DNA of 64,000 bases, from NCBI RefSeq assembly GCF_921293095.1, contig NC_060252.1:75412866-75476865 (forward strand), read 5' to 3'. The notes beneath the pieces were generated by a model. It saw only the letters and a program-made list of their open reading frames with translations. It had not been told where the DNA came from and did no database searches. Positions 25,301 through 40,300 of the stretch are shown here, in pieces. The DNA is from Ischnura elegans. Taxonomy: Eukaryota; Arthropoda; Insecta; Odonata; Coenagrionidae. Numbering within the stretch: position 1 is the first letter of the stretch; every line of letters begins with the position of its first letter. The translations under genes and the position numbers were made by a program.

Positions 25301-28300
25301 TGTTAAACTATTTTACAGCATTATTTCCATAATTGCATCGAATTAAAGTGGAGAAACCCTATTTGAATAAAAAATAGGGATACTGAAAGAAGAGATTATA
25401 GATTTCCATCTTTTCTAAATAGAGTTTTGTAAGAATCTGATTAAAATCCTCCATAAGTGGAGCGTTATGCATGAAGTCACATCGGAAGCCGATCGAAATA
25501 GGTGAAAATTGGACATGGGTAAAGGATAATGCGGGTTGCAAGTTCCTGGCGCAGCGAATATATACTATATACGCTGAAATAAATTTCGTAGTCAAATACT
25601 AAGCAGAATTACATGTAAATATTTTTAAAACAAATTTCAAACAAAAATATTAAAATCACATGGATTATTGCTATTGAATACGCAATGTAATGCAACCATT
25701 AAATGTACATCGTTACGCCTGAAGCATGTGACCCACACTACTCCTTCCATGAAACTATTTTGACCCTCCAATGCCGCATCTCCGTTCGACCTTGATCACC
25801 CGTGTATCGCTCCACCATCGCAGGCATATTTCAACTATTTAAACGGAAAAATGATAAAAGTACGCAAAAGCACAATTTTTGTGGTATTTTGGTTCTACCT
25901 TAGCCATGACCGCTTACCATGAACTCATAGCTTCGATTTTTGGCATTATTTATTCTTTTTTTTACTCCCAAATCACCGAATATAGCTCATATCGGCCATT
26001 TTATATCAGGGTTTTCAACAAGTTTAACAATTGCACGTACACGAACCACCGTGCCCTGGATTGAGGAAACCTGTCCAGGCGGGACTCGAACCCGCGACCT
26101 CTCGTTTGGCAGGCGAGTACTTTACCCCGCAGCCACCGAGGTCGGCAAATTATTCTTATACTTATGGTTATCCTTCAAATGCAAATCAACCTTTGCAGAT
26201 TTTATCCCAAGGATAAGCACAGTCACAAGATATCATAATATCAGGAAGAGAAAAAAAATCTCTTGAGAAAACTCTTTATGCCCTTAAGTGCCGCCTTAAC
26301 TTCAGCTCTTATCTCAACTGCAATAATGACATCTTTTGATGAGGACCTCATGTCAAATATCACTCCATTTTTGCGGATCAAAAATTTCGAATCCTTAAAA
26401 AAAATACCGTCCAGATGGGTTTTGCTTGAAGTCATGCAACATAATTTCAAGCGAAAAGAGTCGATGGAGGGGGAGAAAAGTGTTACCGTCGTGCTGTTCG
26501 AGCTCTTAAAACGACGAAACGCCACATATATGCAGTGGTGTAGCCAGGGGGCGGGGAGTTACGGGGGATCCGGACCCCCCCTAGTAAATAAAATATAAAA
26601 AACGCAATTATTTTCCTTCATAAAAGTAAACAAAATATTATAAAATAAAAATTCACAAAATATTTCTTTAACAAATGAGTTTTTTTTTCGATTATGAAAA
26701 TTATTAAAATTAGTTTAAAACGCATTGCTTAGTACCCTGTTTTTCAAAAATATTCCCCCTGGTTTTAGACCCCCCCGAACGAAATTTCTAGCTACACCAC
26801 AGCATACTTGCATCGCTTTCTGGGCAATAAGGCCCTCGCTTGAAGATTTCCTAACTTATAATGACCTCACTTCGGATTTCACTAATTTACGAAGCTCTGG
26901 CGACAATTTAATCAGGCTGAAATAACAATGGCGAATTCAAGGTGCTCCTCCTTGGCGAACCATTAGCGAGAGGTATAAGTAAATCCATTAGGAAGGACTA
27001 GGATTCAAAATAGGATATCAAGAGCTACCATACGATTGCAAATGATACCAGGATAATCCCCAAATGACAAAAGACATTTGGACAAGGCGCTGATGCATAA
27101 TTTCCAGCGGACGGCGCTGCGGTGCTGAGGGTGCTCACGTGAGTTCGCAGGGTTCAGACGGCGCTAAAGGGATCGCCGAAATCCCTTCCCCACCCTTTTC
27201 CTCTCCCCTCCTCCCCCGGGGTCTTCCGTCTCGAACACGTGCCAGAGGCCAGCTGCCCCCACCAATCCTCAACTAAAGTACCTCTCTTTCTCCCTCTCTG
27301 TTTTGACCCTAGGCGAGTGCATAAATGAGGCCTTAAGTCTTTCCCATAGAGGCTATATTTATACTGTCACGGAGCGCGCATTTAACCGGTTAAAAAAAAT
27401 TTCTACTGTGTGATAATGAGAACAGAGCAATCCTTTTATTCCAAACCTCGCGACGCGTCGTAGGGCATTTGCAAGAGCAAGGAATAGCATTGAAAAAATA
27501 GGAATTCCACCAATCATATCTTCTCGAATAGAAATTTCGGTTTTAGCTATAATAATGTGCTGTTGCTACATAAACTTTAAATTCTTTGCGGTATTATTCA
27601 GCAAATTCGTAAAATTTCAATTCCAATGATACATTTCAAATATTGAGAATAGATGAATCGCTCATCGCCGCGCTGGCGATATTTTTGAAAACCGATTAAA
27701 CTGCACTGTAATCAGTTGGCAGTATAAATAAAGCTTCTTCAGGGCCGACTATGTCCTCCATGTAGTTCTCCAGGTAGTGACAATGCCGACTTGCTGAACG
27801 GATGAGGACGCTTCTGTCCAAATTTGCAATGGGAATTAAAGAACCTGGATAACCTGGATCTGCGCAGATGGCCCAGAAAGCCAAAGTTCCCGGGGATATG
27901 TGTTTCTCATGACAATCAATGTGAATTTCAGCGCCGTTCGCGGGGTAGGTTTGAAATAAAGCACAGTTATCTCTGGTTTTCTTCCTGATCTACCGCCGCT
28001 CGTAGGATGACCTCTGAGTCATTCTTTCAACACCCTCTCCGCCAAGTCATAAGTTTTAAATCCTATCCCTCAGGAGTGAAAACGCTTTATTGCATACATC
28101 AATAATAAATGACTCCGAGCGAGCGAAGAATCGGTATATACCAAGCTTCCACCAGCTGGATCATTTCCTATGCTGTCCCATTGGTTTTGACATTCGGACG
28201 AGCCTAAAGGGACTCGAAAACAAATGAGCCACTATAGAGACCATGATAACCTTCCCTTCTCCTCTAAACGCGCTGAACAGAACAAAAAACGAACGAGGAG

Positions 28301-31300
28301 CGTTGATTTCCTTCCTTTGCCGTTTGGAATAAGACAATCGCAATGCTAATTCTGTGAGAAGTTTTGATACGTGACACGCTTCCTTCGCCCAAAAGAGACG
28401 AGAAGTCCTCTTCATCTGTCAGTGGTTTCCTGCGCTGGACGCCATGCTTGCGCCCTGTTCAAACTTCCCCAGCACTTCCGCTGGTTCCGCAGCTTAAACC
28501 AAGAGAATAAGGCGATACTCCCGGAATGTAAAAATTCATGCTAGGCCAGACAAGGGATTCAAAGCAACCGTAAGCTTTCTTTGGGGATTTCCCATCATCT
28601 ATTTAGGGTGCCCGCTGAAGGACAATGGGCTCCCCATGTCGAGAAGAAAGAGTGATCACAGGTGTGAGTTGCCAACGAGAACAGAGAATGTTAAACAATG
28701 GGCTCGCTCACTCAAGAGCCGAAATCGCAATTCATTAAGAGAATTCGGTTGATGGAAGGGGAAGATAAGTTAAAAAGAAAAGCAAATTATTCCGCACACA
28801 GTCATTATGTAATAAGATTAATATAAGACTTTGCCATCCACTTTTCAGGAGTTGATGACATCATAGTTCATCATCATAGAAGGGAGAAAATTTCTTTGAG
28901 ATATGAAATCGCAAAGCGAAAATAATAGGAGCCACGTGAGGCTGATGCACAAGACCGAGGAGCACCTGAGAAGTGGTGACCTTTCGGTATAAGTTCGTGA
29001 CATCATCAACGTATCAGCGTCAGGGTTATAGCTACCAAATTTTCTCTGCGAATTGTTCAAGAATCAGGCAACGGATTGAGAAACCCAAAAATAAGATAAG
29101 TAAACACAAGCTTAAGAATATAAAAATGGTAAGATTAGTTTATTTTGAGTGATGATGGAAATTTTCAATCGAATTTCAGGAAAGAATAAGGAATTCAAAC
29201 GCGTGGAATCCGAACAAAACCACCAAGCTTGCGTGAAACGTTTTTATTAACGATCGGCACGCCCTTTTATGTAAATTAATTTAACGTCATTAATTACGAA
29301 ATTCAGAGTGATATTTGCGATGAAATGCGTCTACACAAGTCTTGCATTAGTAACAGAAGCTGTTCACTGTGCTTAGTTGCAATTAAAATATAAAATAGAA
29401 ATTTGAAGAGGTCTTGAATGAATGATAGCAAGGAGAGAAAATTTTACTGCCGTATTCTCACGACCACTGGTAAGTATTTAGTAACTCGTGAAGCGGTGAT
29501 ATTTTTCAAGTTTTACTAACTTACCGACCGAGTTTTATACATCAGATGAGTAAAATCTAAATAAAATCTGTTGAATATCACAAGATCTTGAACTAACATT
29601 ACGGCACAGTCCCATCATTTAAAATCCTTACTAATCTTATCGTACGGTTTTACTCATCGTCCAGTGGCTTTTATGTTTCCCGGTCACATAATCCACAGTT
29701 TTATCCTGTTTTGTTTAATGTTTTCATATCCATGCTAAAGATACTTAATATTTTTCTGTAGCTTCATTACACGCACAACGCGGTTCAACAATTCATGACA
29801 TCATCAGACGCATTAGAGTTCGAGTTTAAAAGCAAATGAAACTGTACAAAAGTATGAACGGAAGATTTTTGAAATGGACATATCGACCGCTCCAATCCGT
29901 AAAGTGATATCCCAAAAAATCATTCCATTCGTGTAGATCTTGAATTCCTAGCCCAAAAAATCGTGCGTGTAAAACCTGAGTTATATGATCATATCTGAAA
30001 TTTCGTCCATAATACCGTACGTCATAATAACAGTTTTGTGGACTAGCAATTCGAGACACACCTGAATAGAATGATTTTTTAAATTGGTACAACTTTGCGG
30101 CTAGAAGCGGTCGATAGAAAACCATTTAAATGACACCAAAACAAAACGTCGCTTCTTACTTGAGGGCTGTTTTGATGGATTTTAGCAATATGGTCGTCAC
30201 TATGTCGAGCCACTCAGGAAGGTTAGAGGAATGACTGACATTCGCGGTGAGTGTATGGTGCAGCGGTCTTAAGGTTTCCCGAGCAGGGTCTAGACTAGAC
30301 CCTTGTCCATCCTCATCTCCAACATCTTGCGGACTCAACTCAGGAAGCTAGGCAGAGGGATCTAAAATTCTCGAAAGCTGGGCGCACAAGCTGCAGACAG
30401 GATATCTGTCCTTCCGGCCGCAATGCCCTTTGCTTTTTTTACGGTGTCAAACAGGCGAGGCGATTATGAGAGAAAGATGTGCGGCTACGCGCACAAAATT
30501 TCACCAGACGGTGATAAAAGAGTGATATGGACACCAAGTGCCTTTTGAGAGACCCGCCAACAAAGGAAATACCTTGCTAACAGCCGCTTCGTCGGCTCCT
30601 TTGAAACACGTACCCGTTACTTGCTTTGAGGAAGTCTCACACGAGGCATATCTTTTAACAAACCTCTTGAAAAAGAGAAATGAACTCAATGCCGGATTTT
30701 GCGCATTTAATTCAGCAAAACGACAGTAATTTTTAATGCAAAACTAATGTATGCAGACTTAGAATGATATCGAGTGGAAAAATACAGGGCTGAAGTTTTT
30801 TAAAGCTATAACCAGTTTTTTTTTTAATTAGACCATTTTAAATACCTTTCATCACTTAGACCAACTACAGTGAACCGTAATTGTGCAACTTGAACGGATT
30901 CCAATATAAAAGTAAGCGCAAATAAGCAAAGCTATTGACTTTTTTACGTACCCTACAAATGCACAGAAGAAATGAACATCATTTGGGGTTGCAAGTAAAC
31001 AAACAGGGGTGAGTACTTATATTTGCTTTAAAATGTTCACTAGAGCACCATATTATTTTTTTATCAGTATTTTCATTTTTGAACGGAATAAGTGTGCCAG
31101 GATGTTTCTTAAAAATACGACGATATATTCATACTTATACATACAATGTGGAGAAATTTCTAATCAAACACCATGGCGCAAACGAGATTGAGTTCGTACA
31201 TGGATGCAGAAATATTTGCGGATATTTGAACGAAGTATAAGTTCAACACTTCAAATCAGAGACCTATCAGACCACGATTACTTTCCATCCTCTGCCACCT

Positions 31301-34300
31301 TCTCATCCATCCATTATGTCGCGATTAATTTGCATGCGGACCAATTCTGAATGGCTTTCGCTGAAGACCCACCGTTAAGTCTCCATTATGGGATGGACAG
31401 GGCGAACCAACAAGTCTATGGGGATAATTTGGGTTATCCTCGCGAAAAAAGTAACCTATGGCTAATAGTAAGCTGCCACTCGGCACATGTCCCAAGCCTC
31501 AGGGAAGCAACTTTTTCAATACCAACACCACCATATGTCAATCCATTAAAGCATGAATATCTCTTGACCATACCCCCAGACCGACGCCATTAGAATTTTT
31601 TCTGTTGATTTAAAATTGTTTAACTCATTACAAGTGTATGAAGATGTTCTCATGTGTCTCCAGTGATCTGATTGGGTTGATGGCCGACGTTTGGTGACCG
31701 TTACCCGTAACTATTTCTGAGGAAATAAGTTCAATTTCCAGTGGAATGTATTTATAATGATTCGAGAAGGGGAAGAGGATGGAAAGAGAGGGGTAAAAGG
31801 AGTTTTTTATGCTTCTACGAGATCCTTTTTTTTTAAGCTCCGATGGGCCATGAACAGAAGACGAAGTGATCGATTAAAAATTATTTAATTGGTAAATACT
31901 GAAAACACTTGTGGTGCCCATTCGACATAATTGCCTCGGCGATTGAGGAATTGGTTGTGCCTATGGACAAGCTTCACTATACCTTCTTCATAGAATGTTG
32001 CCGCCAATGACTTACAATGAGTGTTGTCTTTGTCCTGAGGCTTATCGCCCGCAACGCTTTCCTCCTAGCCAAATCTTCATTTCAGCGTAAAGATGGAAAT
32101 CGCACGGCACTATGTCGGCACTGTACGGCTGTGATCGATAATACCCCATTGAAATAGGGTGGTTTCCTATTATTTTTTTATTGCTTTAATCGAAAGATTA
32201 TTACTCCTGGAGTACGTATTTCACGCTTTTAGATTTTTAAATGACAACATCTATTTTTCGCGATTAAATGAAAAGTGAAAATTTTCAAGCGCGCGAAAAC
32301 GCGACGGGTAAGTATGAATGCCGGGAAATATCTCCGTACGTCGTATTTCTGGTTCCCCCTCCAGCCCGGTGAGGTGACCTTGAGGCGAGGCTTAGCGCTG
32401 ATACGTCGCAGGATGCTAGCGGATAGCAGAGTACCTTGCTGGATGGTAGCGCTTGGCTTAAAAAAGGTTTATTAATACCTTATCAAACGAAGAAAACTTT
32501 CCGAACTTAGCCAGTTTTAATAGGTGATTATTAAGACATGTTTCCCTGAGCTCTGTGCCTCATGCATGCATTGGTAACCTCAGACGATGTATAACTCCTA
32601 TCCTTTCGTGTAGAAACTAGGTCCCTGTGACGTCATGCGGAGTGGAATCGCATGGGCGCCAATCTGGCCTTTTTCAAATGAGGATAAAATTTGACCCTTG
32701 CCATTCGTCTAAACCGGTATTTCAAAAACCAAATAATTTGTGTATTATGAATACACTAATGGTGGGTAACGAATCGCAATCAATGCCTTTCGTTTTCTTT
32801 GATGAAGGAAACTACCCTATTGCACAAGGAACAATTAGACTGCATAAGCGCTGAGATAACGGGCGTTGTCATGGATCAGAACACTTCCAGAATTCAGTTG
32901 TTTTGATTGGGAATTGACGTAATGTTTCACGATGAGCAGCTGCATTAACGTTTAAATTCTCTTTCGTCGGCATAAAGGTCAAGAAAAGTCAATTCTGAAG
33001 CCATTCGGCAGTTCTCGCTGTCGCCCCGCAGTTCACACTCGGCGGGAGAATCACATGAGGTAGTGTAGTTAATGAGATTGTCACTAACCTTAAATTAATA
33101 ACTTACGGTCAGAAATGACTTGAGCGTGCGGTGCGGAGGACGCGCAGTTGCCCTATATGTGCAGTACCCGCCTGTAGCTTGTATGGTGTTTTTACGGAGC
33201 TATAGGAGGTTGAAAAAAACGGCCCTCAAATGATTATCCACAGAGCCGTAAGTATTAGTATTGCTTCCAAATTTAATTAACACAAAGCATCATTTTCATT
33301 CACTCTTTTGTAAGTTTTCACAGGGTTTTCACGCCAGTTCGCGTCACCCCTTCTAGTGTGGGTGTTTTCCTGTAGTGTATTCCACAGTAAGGATGAAAGT
33401 CAATATCTTTAGATATATCCCTAATATCTTCTCATGCTGCAAACATCTTACATTTTTTTTTCAATTTTACTTTTTAAAACAAACTTGCGTGTTTATTTTG
33501 TATGAATATCCCTTATTTAAATTTTAAGAGTGACTCGACAATGCATTACTCTGATAATATTCAATGCATGACGAGGGGTTAGATGGAAGAAGGGACTTTC
33601 TAGTCCCTATCTCGTCCAATAAAGACGCATGATTGTTTTTATTATGAGCAACACATATTATCCTGCTATGAAGCCTATTGAAACGAAGACTCCCAACCCT
33701 CGATTTCAAGCGTTTTCCCTTTCGTGAATCAGTATAAGTACTCACCACTCGATATTTAACCTGTTCCCTCGGAAAAAAGTTATCAGCATAGGCCACGAAA
33801 CGTCGGTCAACACCTGAATCAGAACTCGGGGTACACCCGAACATATATATAAGCATCCATGATGACCCGCAAAAGCTTCAATTGACAGTAGAAAAAAGCT
33901 ATGGTGATGAAATTAGATAATCGCGTCTTCCGCGACATCAGTTTTGCATTAGGTCTCTCCTGGATGCCTGCTATCAGTTTAAATAGGAAGAATCAGGCAA
34001 TAATCAACGTAACCAAGTAAATGATTAGATAAATGAACTTTAATGAGTTTAAAAATGTCGTTTTATGCCCTGAAGACGGAGACAGACTTAGCCATAGAAA
34101 ATTTGGCATTTATAAACCCATTAACGTGGTGTGAAGCCCAGGAATGCTTCATCAAACAAATAAAAAAAACTTCTAATGCCGTCGGACATGGGCAAGAGCC
34201 GCCCTCTCCTCAATGGTAGAAAGTGTTCGTCGCGTCCCTCGGCTTGTTTATTCCCGTTGGATGGAGAGGCGAGGCGGCCGGCGGAGCAGGATGAGGAAGA

Positions 34301-37300
34301 AAGATTGGAGTTTCTCGATCAATCAATTAACTCTCCCACGCAATCACTCCTCTCTAATGAAACGGACGGCGCGCGAAAAGGGGGTGGTGTGGAAAAGGGG
34401 AGGATTGTTTGGCTTTCAGAAGGGAAGGGATGGGGAGAGGGTGACGACGGCATTGCACGATTGATTGGTGGAGGGGGTAAGGGGAGAATGACTAAGAGTC
34501 GTCCAACGACAACGGAAATGGAAGACAACCTAGGGAGACCTTTCCTCGCCCCGACCCTTTTGCTAGTCGCGATGATAACAGGCAATATGACCATATTAAG
34601 GAGGCCCGTACTCCGTACAGTAGAATTTTTATTTATGAAGCCACTTTGTGAGCTTTTCAATAGGTTCCGTCAATTGGGGTGACTTTGCCTCAATTTTTGG
34701 ATATCATTATGTAAAATAATCGATGGGGGGGGGGGGGGTCTCAGCCCTCCAAGAACACCCCGAAAAGAGCCGGAGTGTTATTGTATTTGACAAGCAGGGG
34801 TAGGGAATCGATTGCGCACAAATGCGCATACGACATTTCGTCCTCTACTAGCCGCAGATTAGTATCTCAAAAAACCATTCCATTCCAGCAAATCTTGTAT
34901 TTCTATTCCAGACATTTTAGCCATTAGGTTATTACTACATTATACTTACCATATAGTATCTGAAATTTCGTTTGTAAAAGAAATTTATTTTCAGAAAAAT
35001 AGTTGGAATATCGATAAATAAACATAAAAATATTTTTCATAAAATATTTACACTAAAAAAATTAACGAAAATCGAGTTCACAAAACAAAAATTGAAGTAT
35101 TGGCCAAGATACGGCTTTTGGGACCAGTATTCTGGCATACGATTTCATGGGCGAATTTTTAGATATTATACATACGGCTCAGGTTTTACGCATACCATTT
35201 TGTGGACTAGGAATTTAAGATACGTTTGAAAGGAATCATTTTTAAATTTTGCGGCAAGGAAAGGTCAATTTCTGATAGCAGGCGTGGCACTTAATACACG
35301 ACCAAACGAGTTCACTTTGTTCTTAAATCAGTCCGTAGCCATGAGCCGAACCTTTCCTAATCTTAGATTATGCCGTCTCACTTTCTTGCCACGTTATCAC
35401 GTAAATATGACAGACACGATGAAATAAGAGAGATATTGTCGAACTTATAGGCATAGGAATTCGTCTTTTAACTTGCAATAAAAGACTTAAATAAATGATA
35501 GGTAAAATTAAGGAGTCAAATCACTTCATCGCGCAATGTTTTCTTGTAAACGGCTGGTGCCCTATTACTCCCCTCTATTTGCCTACTGACGCGGCTTGTA
35601 AGGTAGTTCTCATACGTAGATGCACATGAAATTCATTGGTATGCACATCAAGCATCAATGAAATACATAATGGATTTTTTTTCAAGGTTTTTCCTCATCT
35701 TCCTTCCTCATTAGTACCTTTATATTGGAAGTATGTGGATACATTACGCACTTGACAAAGAATAGAGTATTTCCATAAAATCTCTGAGATAGTGTATTTC
35801 AAAACTTTAATATAACTCCGAAACTTATGCATACATTATGGCAATTTTTTCACACAATATCGTATCATTTTTGAACCACCGTAAGGGGATGAAATTGAGG
35901 GAAACTAATATATTTCACAAGGAGATTCACTTCTATGTCATTAAATTAAGTGCGTGTGGACATTAATTTTAATTAAAACAGAGGAGACGAGAAGTGAGAG
36001 ATACGTATACAACTGATTCCATAGGGAATACAAGGATTACCTCACCCTTTTTCGACGCTCGGGAAGGGGAAAAAATTATGATGATTAGTGGGGAGGAAGT
36101 CGGGAGAGGAGATGGGCAAATATGGGCCTCGGAAATTAAGCAAGGCTATTCCTGTAGCTCACATGAGACAAGCCAGTATATGACGAAGGCACAGAAAACG
36201 ATAAGGGGCCCTTCAGCCTAAGTGACCGATAAATCATCTTCGCAAGGGCCGAGGGTGAGTCCGTTCGCCAATCCTTCAGCATGAATGTGAAAATAAGCAT
36301 CTCTTCAAATAGACAAGTGTCCGAAATAACTTAAAATAATGATTATAAGCACAAATAAGACGGCAAATACGTATTTCTTTAGCTCCTTTTCTACTCTATG
36401 AAGTCGTCAAGTATTCCGATTATTTTTAGCATTGGCACGATATTGAAATTATCGTACTCCAGGAAGACGATCGCAGATTGGGTTTTCTTTGCGATTTTGT
36501 CACTCAAGATACAATTTATAGAAAAATATTGGACATCTTTGTAAAAATTTCAAATTTTTATCCATAAATCACCAGTCAAAAAAACAGAATTCTGACAAAA
36601 CATTTCTTTACCCCTCAACTCAAGATTAGCATAAAATAAGAGTACTACAAATTCTTTACAATCTAAATTACCCCACGAGATGAATGTTGATAAATAGGAC
36701 AACCTTAGCTCCGTGGATCGATTATATGAGGCAATTAAAAATTATAAAAAATCTAAGGGTAGCTACTTATTTCATATTTTTCACCATTTCAGCAGCTATC
36801 ATCGGTAAATTGGATTATTTTATAGGTAAGATAAGTGTATAACAAAGATGCATTTTTCTTTTGGATCCATTCTCATTCCGTGACAGGTGAAGAGAAATCC
36901 CCCTTCGATCCAACGCGTAAACGGCATACGAAAATCAGGTAGATAGAGAAAATAAAATGGAATTAAAACGAGAGGAAAGGGAGAGTACTGACAAAAAAGA
37001 ACTCATCTCGTTATATCGCAATCATCATCAGCGTCTCTGAGAGAGTGACTAATTCATCGAAAAATATCACGTGCCTTGCAGCAAAAAAGGAAAAACTAAC
37101 GGTATTCACGCGGAATTCCATTCATTCAAACGCTCGCAAGAAGGGATCTGAATAAATCTGCTTGCTAATATCACGCAATTCCAAAATAAGTCTATTCTTT
37201 GACAGAATGTATCAACAAAAAACAGAATTTTTAATCTCTCTCCATCACAGCTTATGAGAAATGAAAATTTTTGGATACTCCATTTAATAGTGTATTCGTA

Positions 37301-40300
37301 CATCCTTTTAATTTGAATGGAAGAGATAAAAATTTGTACTGTATTAATACTCTCAAATTATAGCGATGTTCGAGGATGTTTTACAAACATACAGTATGCC
37401 ACCATTCCAATTACACACATGTTTTTATCATCGTAGGTATTCATGCTTGTCGGAGGTTTATTCTTCCCAGTTCAACATCCAACATTGTCATTCCTAGCAC
37501 GATAACATTCATACAAGCGACGGATAAAACCTAGTGGCTCTATCATCCATTATCTTCGGCTAGTAAGACCACCATTACTTGGATAACGAACTAAATGCTT
37601 TACTTATCCATGGAATTAACAGCTTGACAAAAATGATCATCAATTTTTATTGACTTGGCGGGTTCATAACAATTTCAGCAATAACCTAGCAATCAATCAG
37701 AGATTCATTACAATACTTGCATGATATGCCTAAAAATCTAACGATGATTAAAATTATAAGTTTACATTTCCTTGAAAATTGATATTTTAAATTGAAAATT
37801 TCATAATTGCATTTTCAATGCCTATCTCAACTCACTAGTAAAAGTAGCATTCTTAAGCAGGCACACTCGCTGAGTTCGCTATATATGAAGGAGAATGCAT
37901 TGACTATTCATTTTCAGGACAAATAAAAGTCTGAAAACATCAAAACACCAGCCACCAGGCTATATTTAATAAACGCCTTAGAGTGTACTAATTGTTGACT
38001 GAAGTGCTAAATTTCACTACTTTTGCACCATATGTAATCTGATTAGCACATTTTGTCGCATCAAACGTCATCAATCAGCACAAAAAAGCGAAGTGAAGCA
38101 CTCATTTCAATTAGCAGAGGAAAAATAAATGATAACTGATAGCGAAAATGAAGGCACTAAATTCTGCTGATCATTTGTAGTCCGAGTTTACTCCATCTCC
38201 AGCTCTGGTTCTGGGCGAGCTCTACCCTCAACATTATTAAGCATTCATTGGGTTGAAACTCTGACAAGTTGAGAGTGATTAAAAATGAGAAGTAGACATC
38301 ACTGAAACACTTTTTTCTTGGGGTAGCCGATTAATATGACATATACTGACTGACATATTAAAATAATCCCCTGAAGAATTCATACAACCTTGTTAATAAG
38401 CCTATCCCTCCTGTAACCTCCCACTGCGACCTAGGAGTGATCTTTGATGATAACTTAAAATTTCAGGATCACATTTCGATGAGCGAGAAGAGATCAATGG
38501 ACATTGTTGGTATTCTCTTTGGAAGAATTGACCTTCACGTCCCTACCGCTTTAAGAACAGTTATTTTCGGATGTATTCTCCTCATACTGGAATACTGCTC
38601 ACCAGTTTGGTCTACCGCCTGCCCCACTACTCTAAACCTGCTTAACCGCCCTGTGAACTTTATTCTTGCTGTAGCCCGCCATCGAATTCCCACACTCTTG
38701 TCAGATATTATGCCCGTGACTCTGCCCTTTACTTCCTCAATTATTCAAGCCATCTAAGCCGAGCGCCCAACCTAAATATTGTGTCAAACTGGATATACAG
38801 TTTATTGCACAAAAAATTAACTAACTCATTACTAACTTTGCGGTATTCCATTATAAGTTTAAGTTTTCTTGGATATTACGCTTTTACTTATACCACTTCT
38901 TTTTTAAATACTGCGACCCGGGTTTCGATGAATTATCATCATCTTCTGGCGCTAATTATGATTATACACTGTCATTATCAACGTAACATCTCATAAAAAT
39001 CAACCTGCTTATAAATGTATTGAGTGAGTCTGGAAGGAATCGAAGAATCTCAAAACATATTAGGTTGATTTTTGTGAGATATTACCTTGATAATGACTGT
39101 GTGTCGAAACCTATGTAGGTTAAGAAATAAAATCTGTGGAAATAGAACGACTGTTTTATCTTCATCATATCCGGTACCATACCAGATCCGCTCAAAATAT
39201 ATATAAGCAGGTTGATTTTTATGAGTTGTTACGTTGATAATGACAGTGTATGATTATAATTTGCGCCTGAAGATGATGATAATTAATCGAAAACCGGGTC
39301 GCGCTATTTGAAAAAGAAGTTGTATAAGTAATAGTGTAATATCCAAGAAAACTTATTACACAACACAAAACGTTTAACACTCATTTATCACTATAACCAA
39401 GGAGACTGCATGGAGGAGGCTCCAGTCGGTCCAGAAGAAGTATGCAAGGCATCCAGAATCAGTCCAAACTACCGGCCAATCGGAGCGCTTGGCTCACAGT
39501 TTCTGTAGCTAAAAAATTGTGCGTTTTCGGTCTTTACATCATTATTAATGTTGGTTCCCGTTTGCATCTGCTGTCAAGGGTAAACATTTCTTGACACAAT
39601 TTTTCTCCAACTTGTATATTTTAACTCCGTAACACCCCAATATATTTTCTCAACGGCGCAATTAACACGATAATTCTCCCCAGAGGACGCCCAAGTGAGT
39701 AGGTGAAGTCCTCTTCTATCTCTCCGTCCAACCAGAAGGGAACCACGTTTCGTCTCTCTAGCGACCCCGGGCAGCGACGATTACTTCCATCCCAAAACAT
39801 CCACGTCCCTTCCGGTTCCCCCTCTACCGCACCCCGCCCCAACATGGCGCCGCCGCGTCTGTTCCATACCCTCACCGGCTCTCTAATTGAAATGCCCTCA
39901 CTAGCACTCTCCATTCCCACCCTCGGCACGTGCCAACCCTTCCCTCTTTCAATCCAGATTCACTCTCCACATGCCCCCATACACATCCAACGTGCGTTCA
40001 AACACAGTGCATCGTATCAAATAAAACTGAATCCGTCAGCGAGTCGAGGGGCGACTTTTTTATTCCCATTTTAAATCACGACAGACGGATGACAGAACAT
40101 TTACTGGCCAGCTAAAGAATCCTATATATCGTATTATTCGTGATTGTAACCTTCCGATGATAAATAAATTGCGATAAACTTCGTGGAAACTAGATACTTC
40201 CATTTGAAATTATGAATGGAAATACTTTCACGCGTTGCTGACTTTTCCATTATTTTTTACGATGACAAAGTTATCATTTTTTGTCAAATAATTCAATTCT

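Noticed and set aside
39703..40074. 123-codon Pro/Ser-rich ORF
   Set aside because: Low-complexity composition, antisense frame equally open, no domain.
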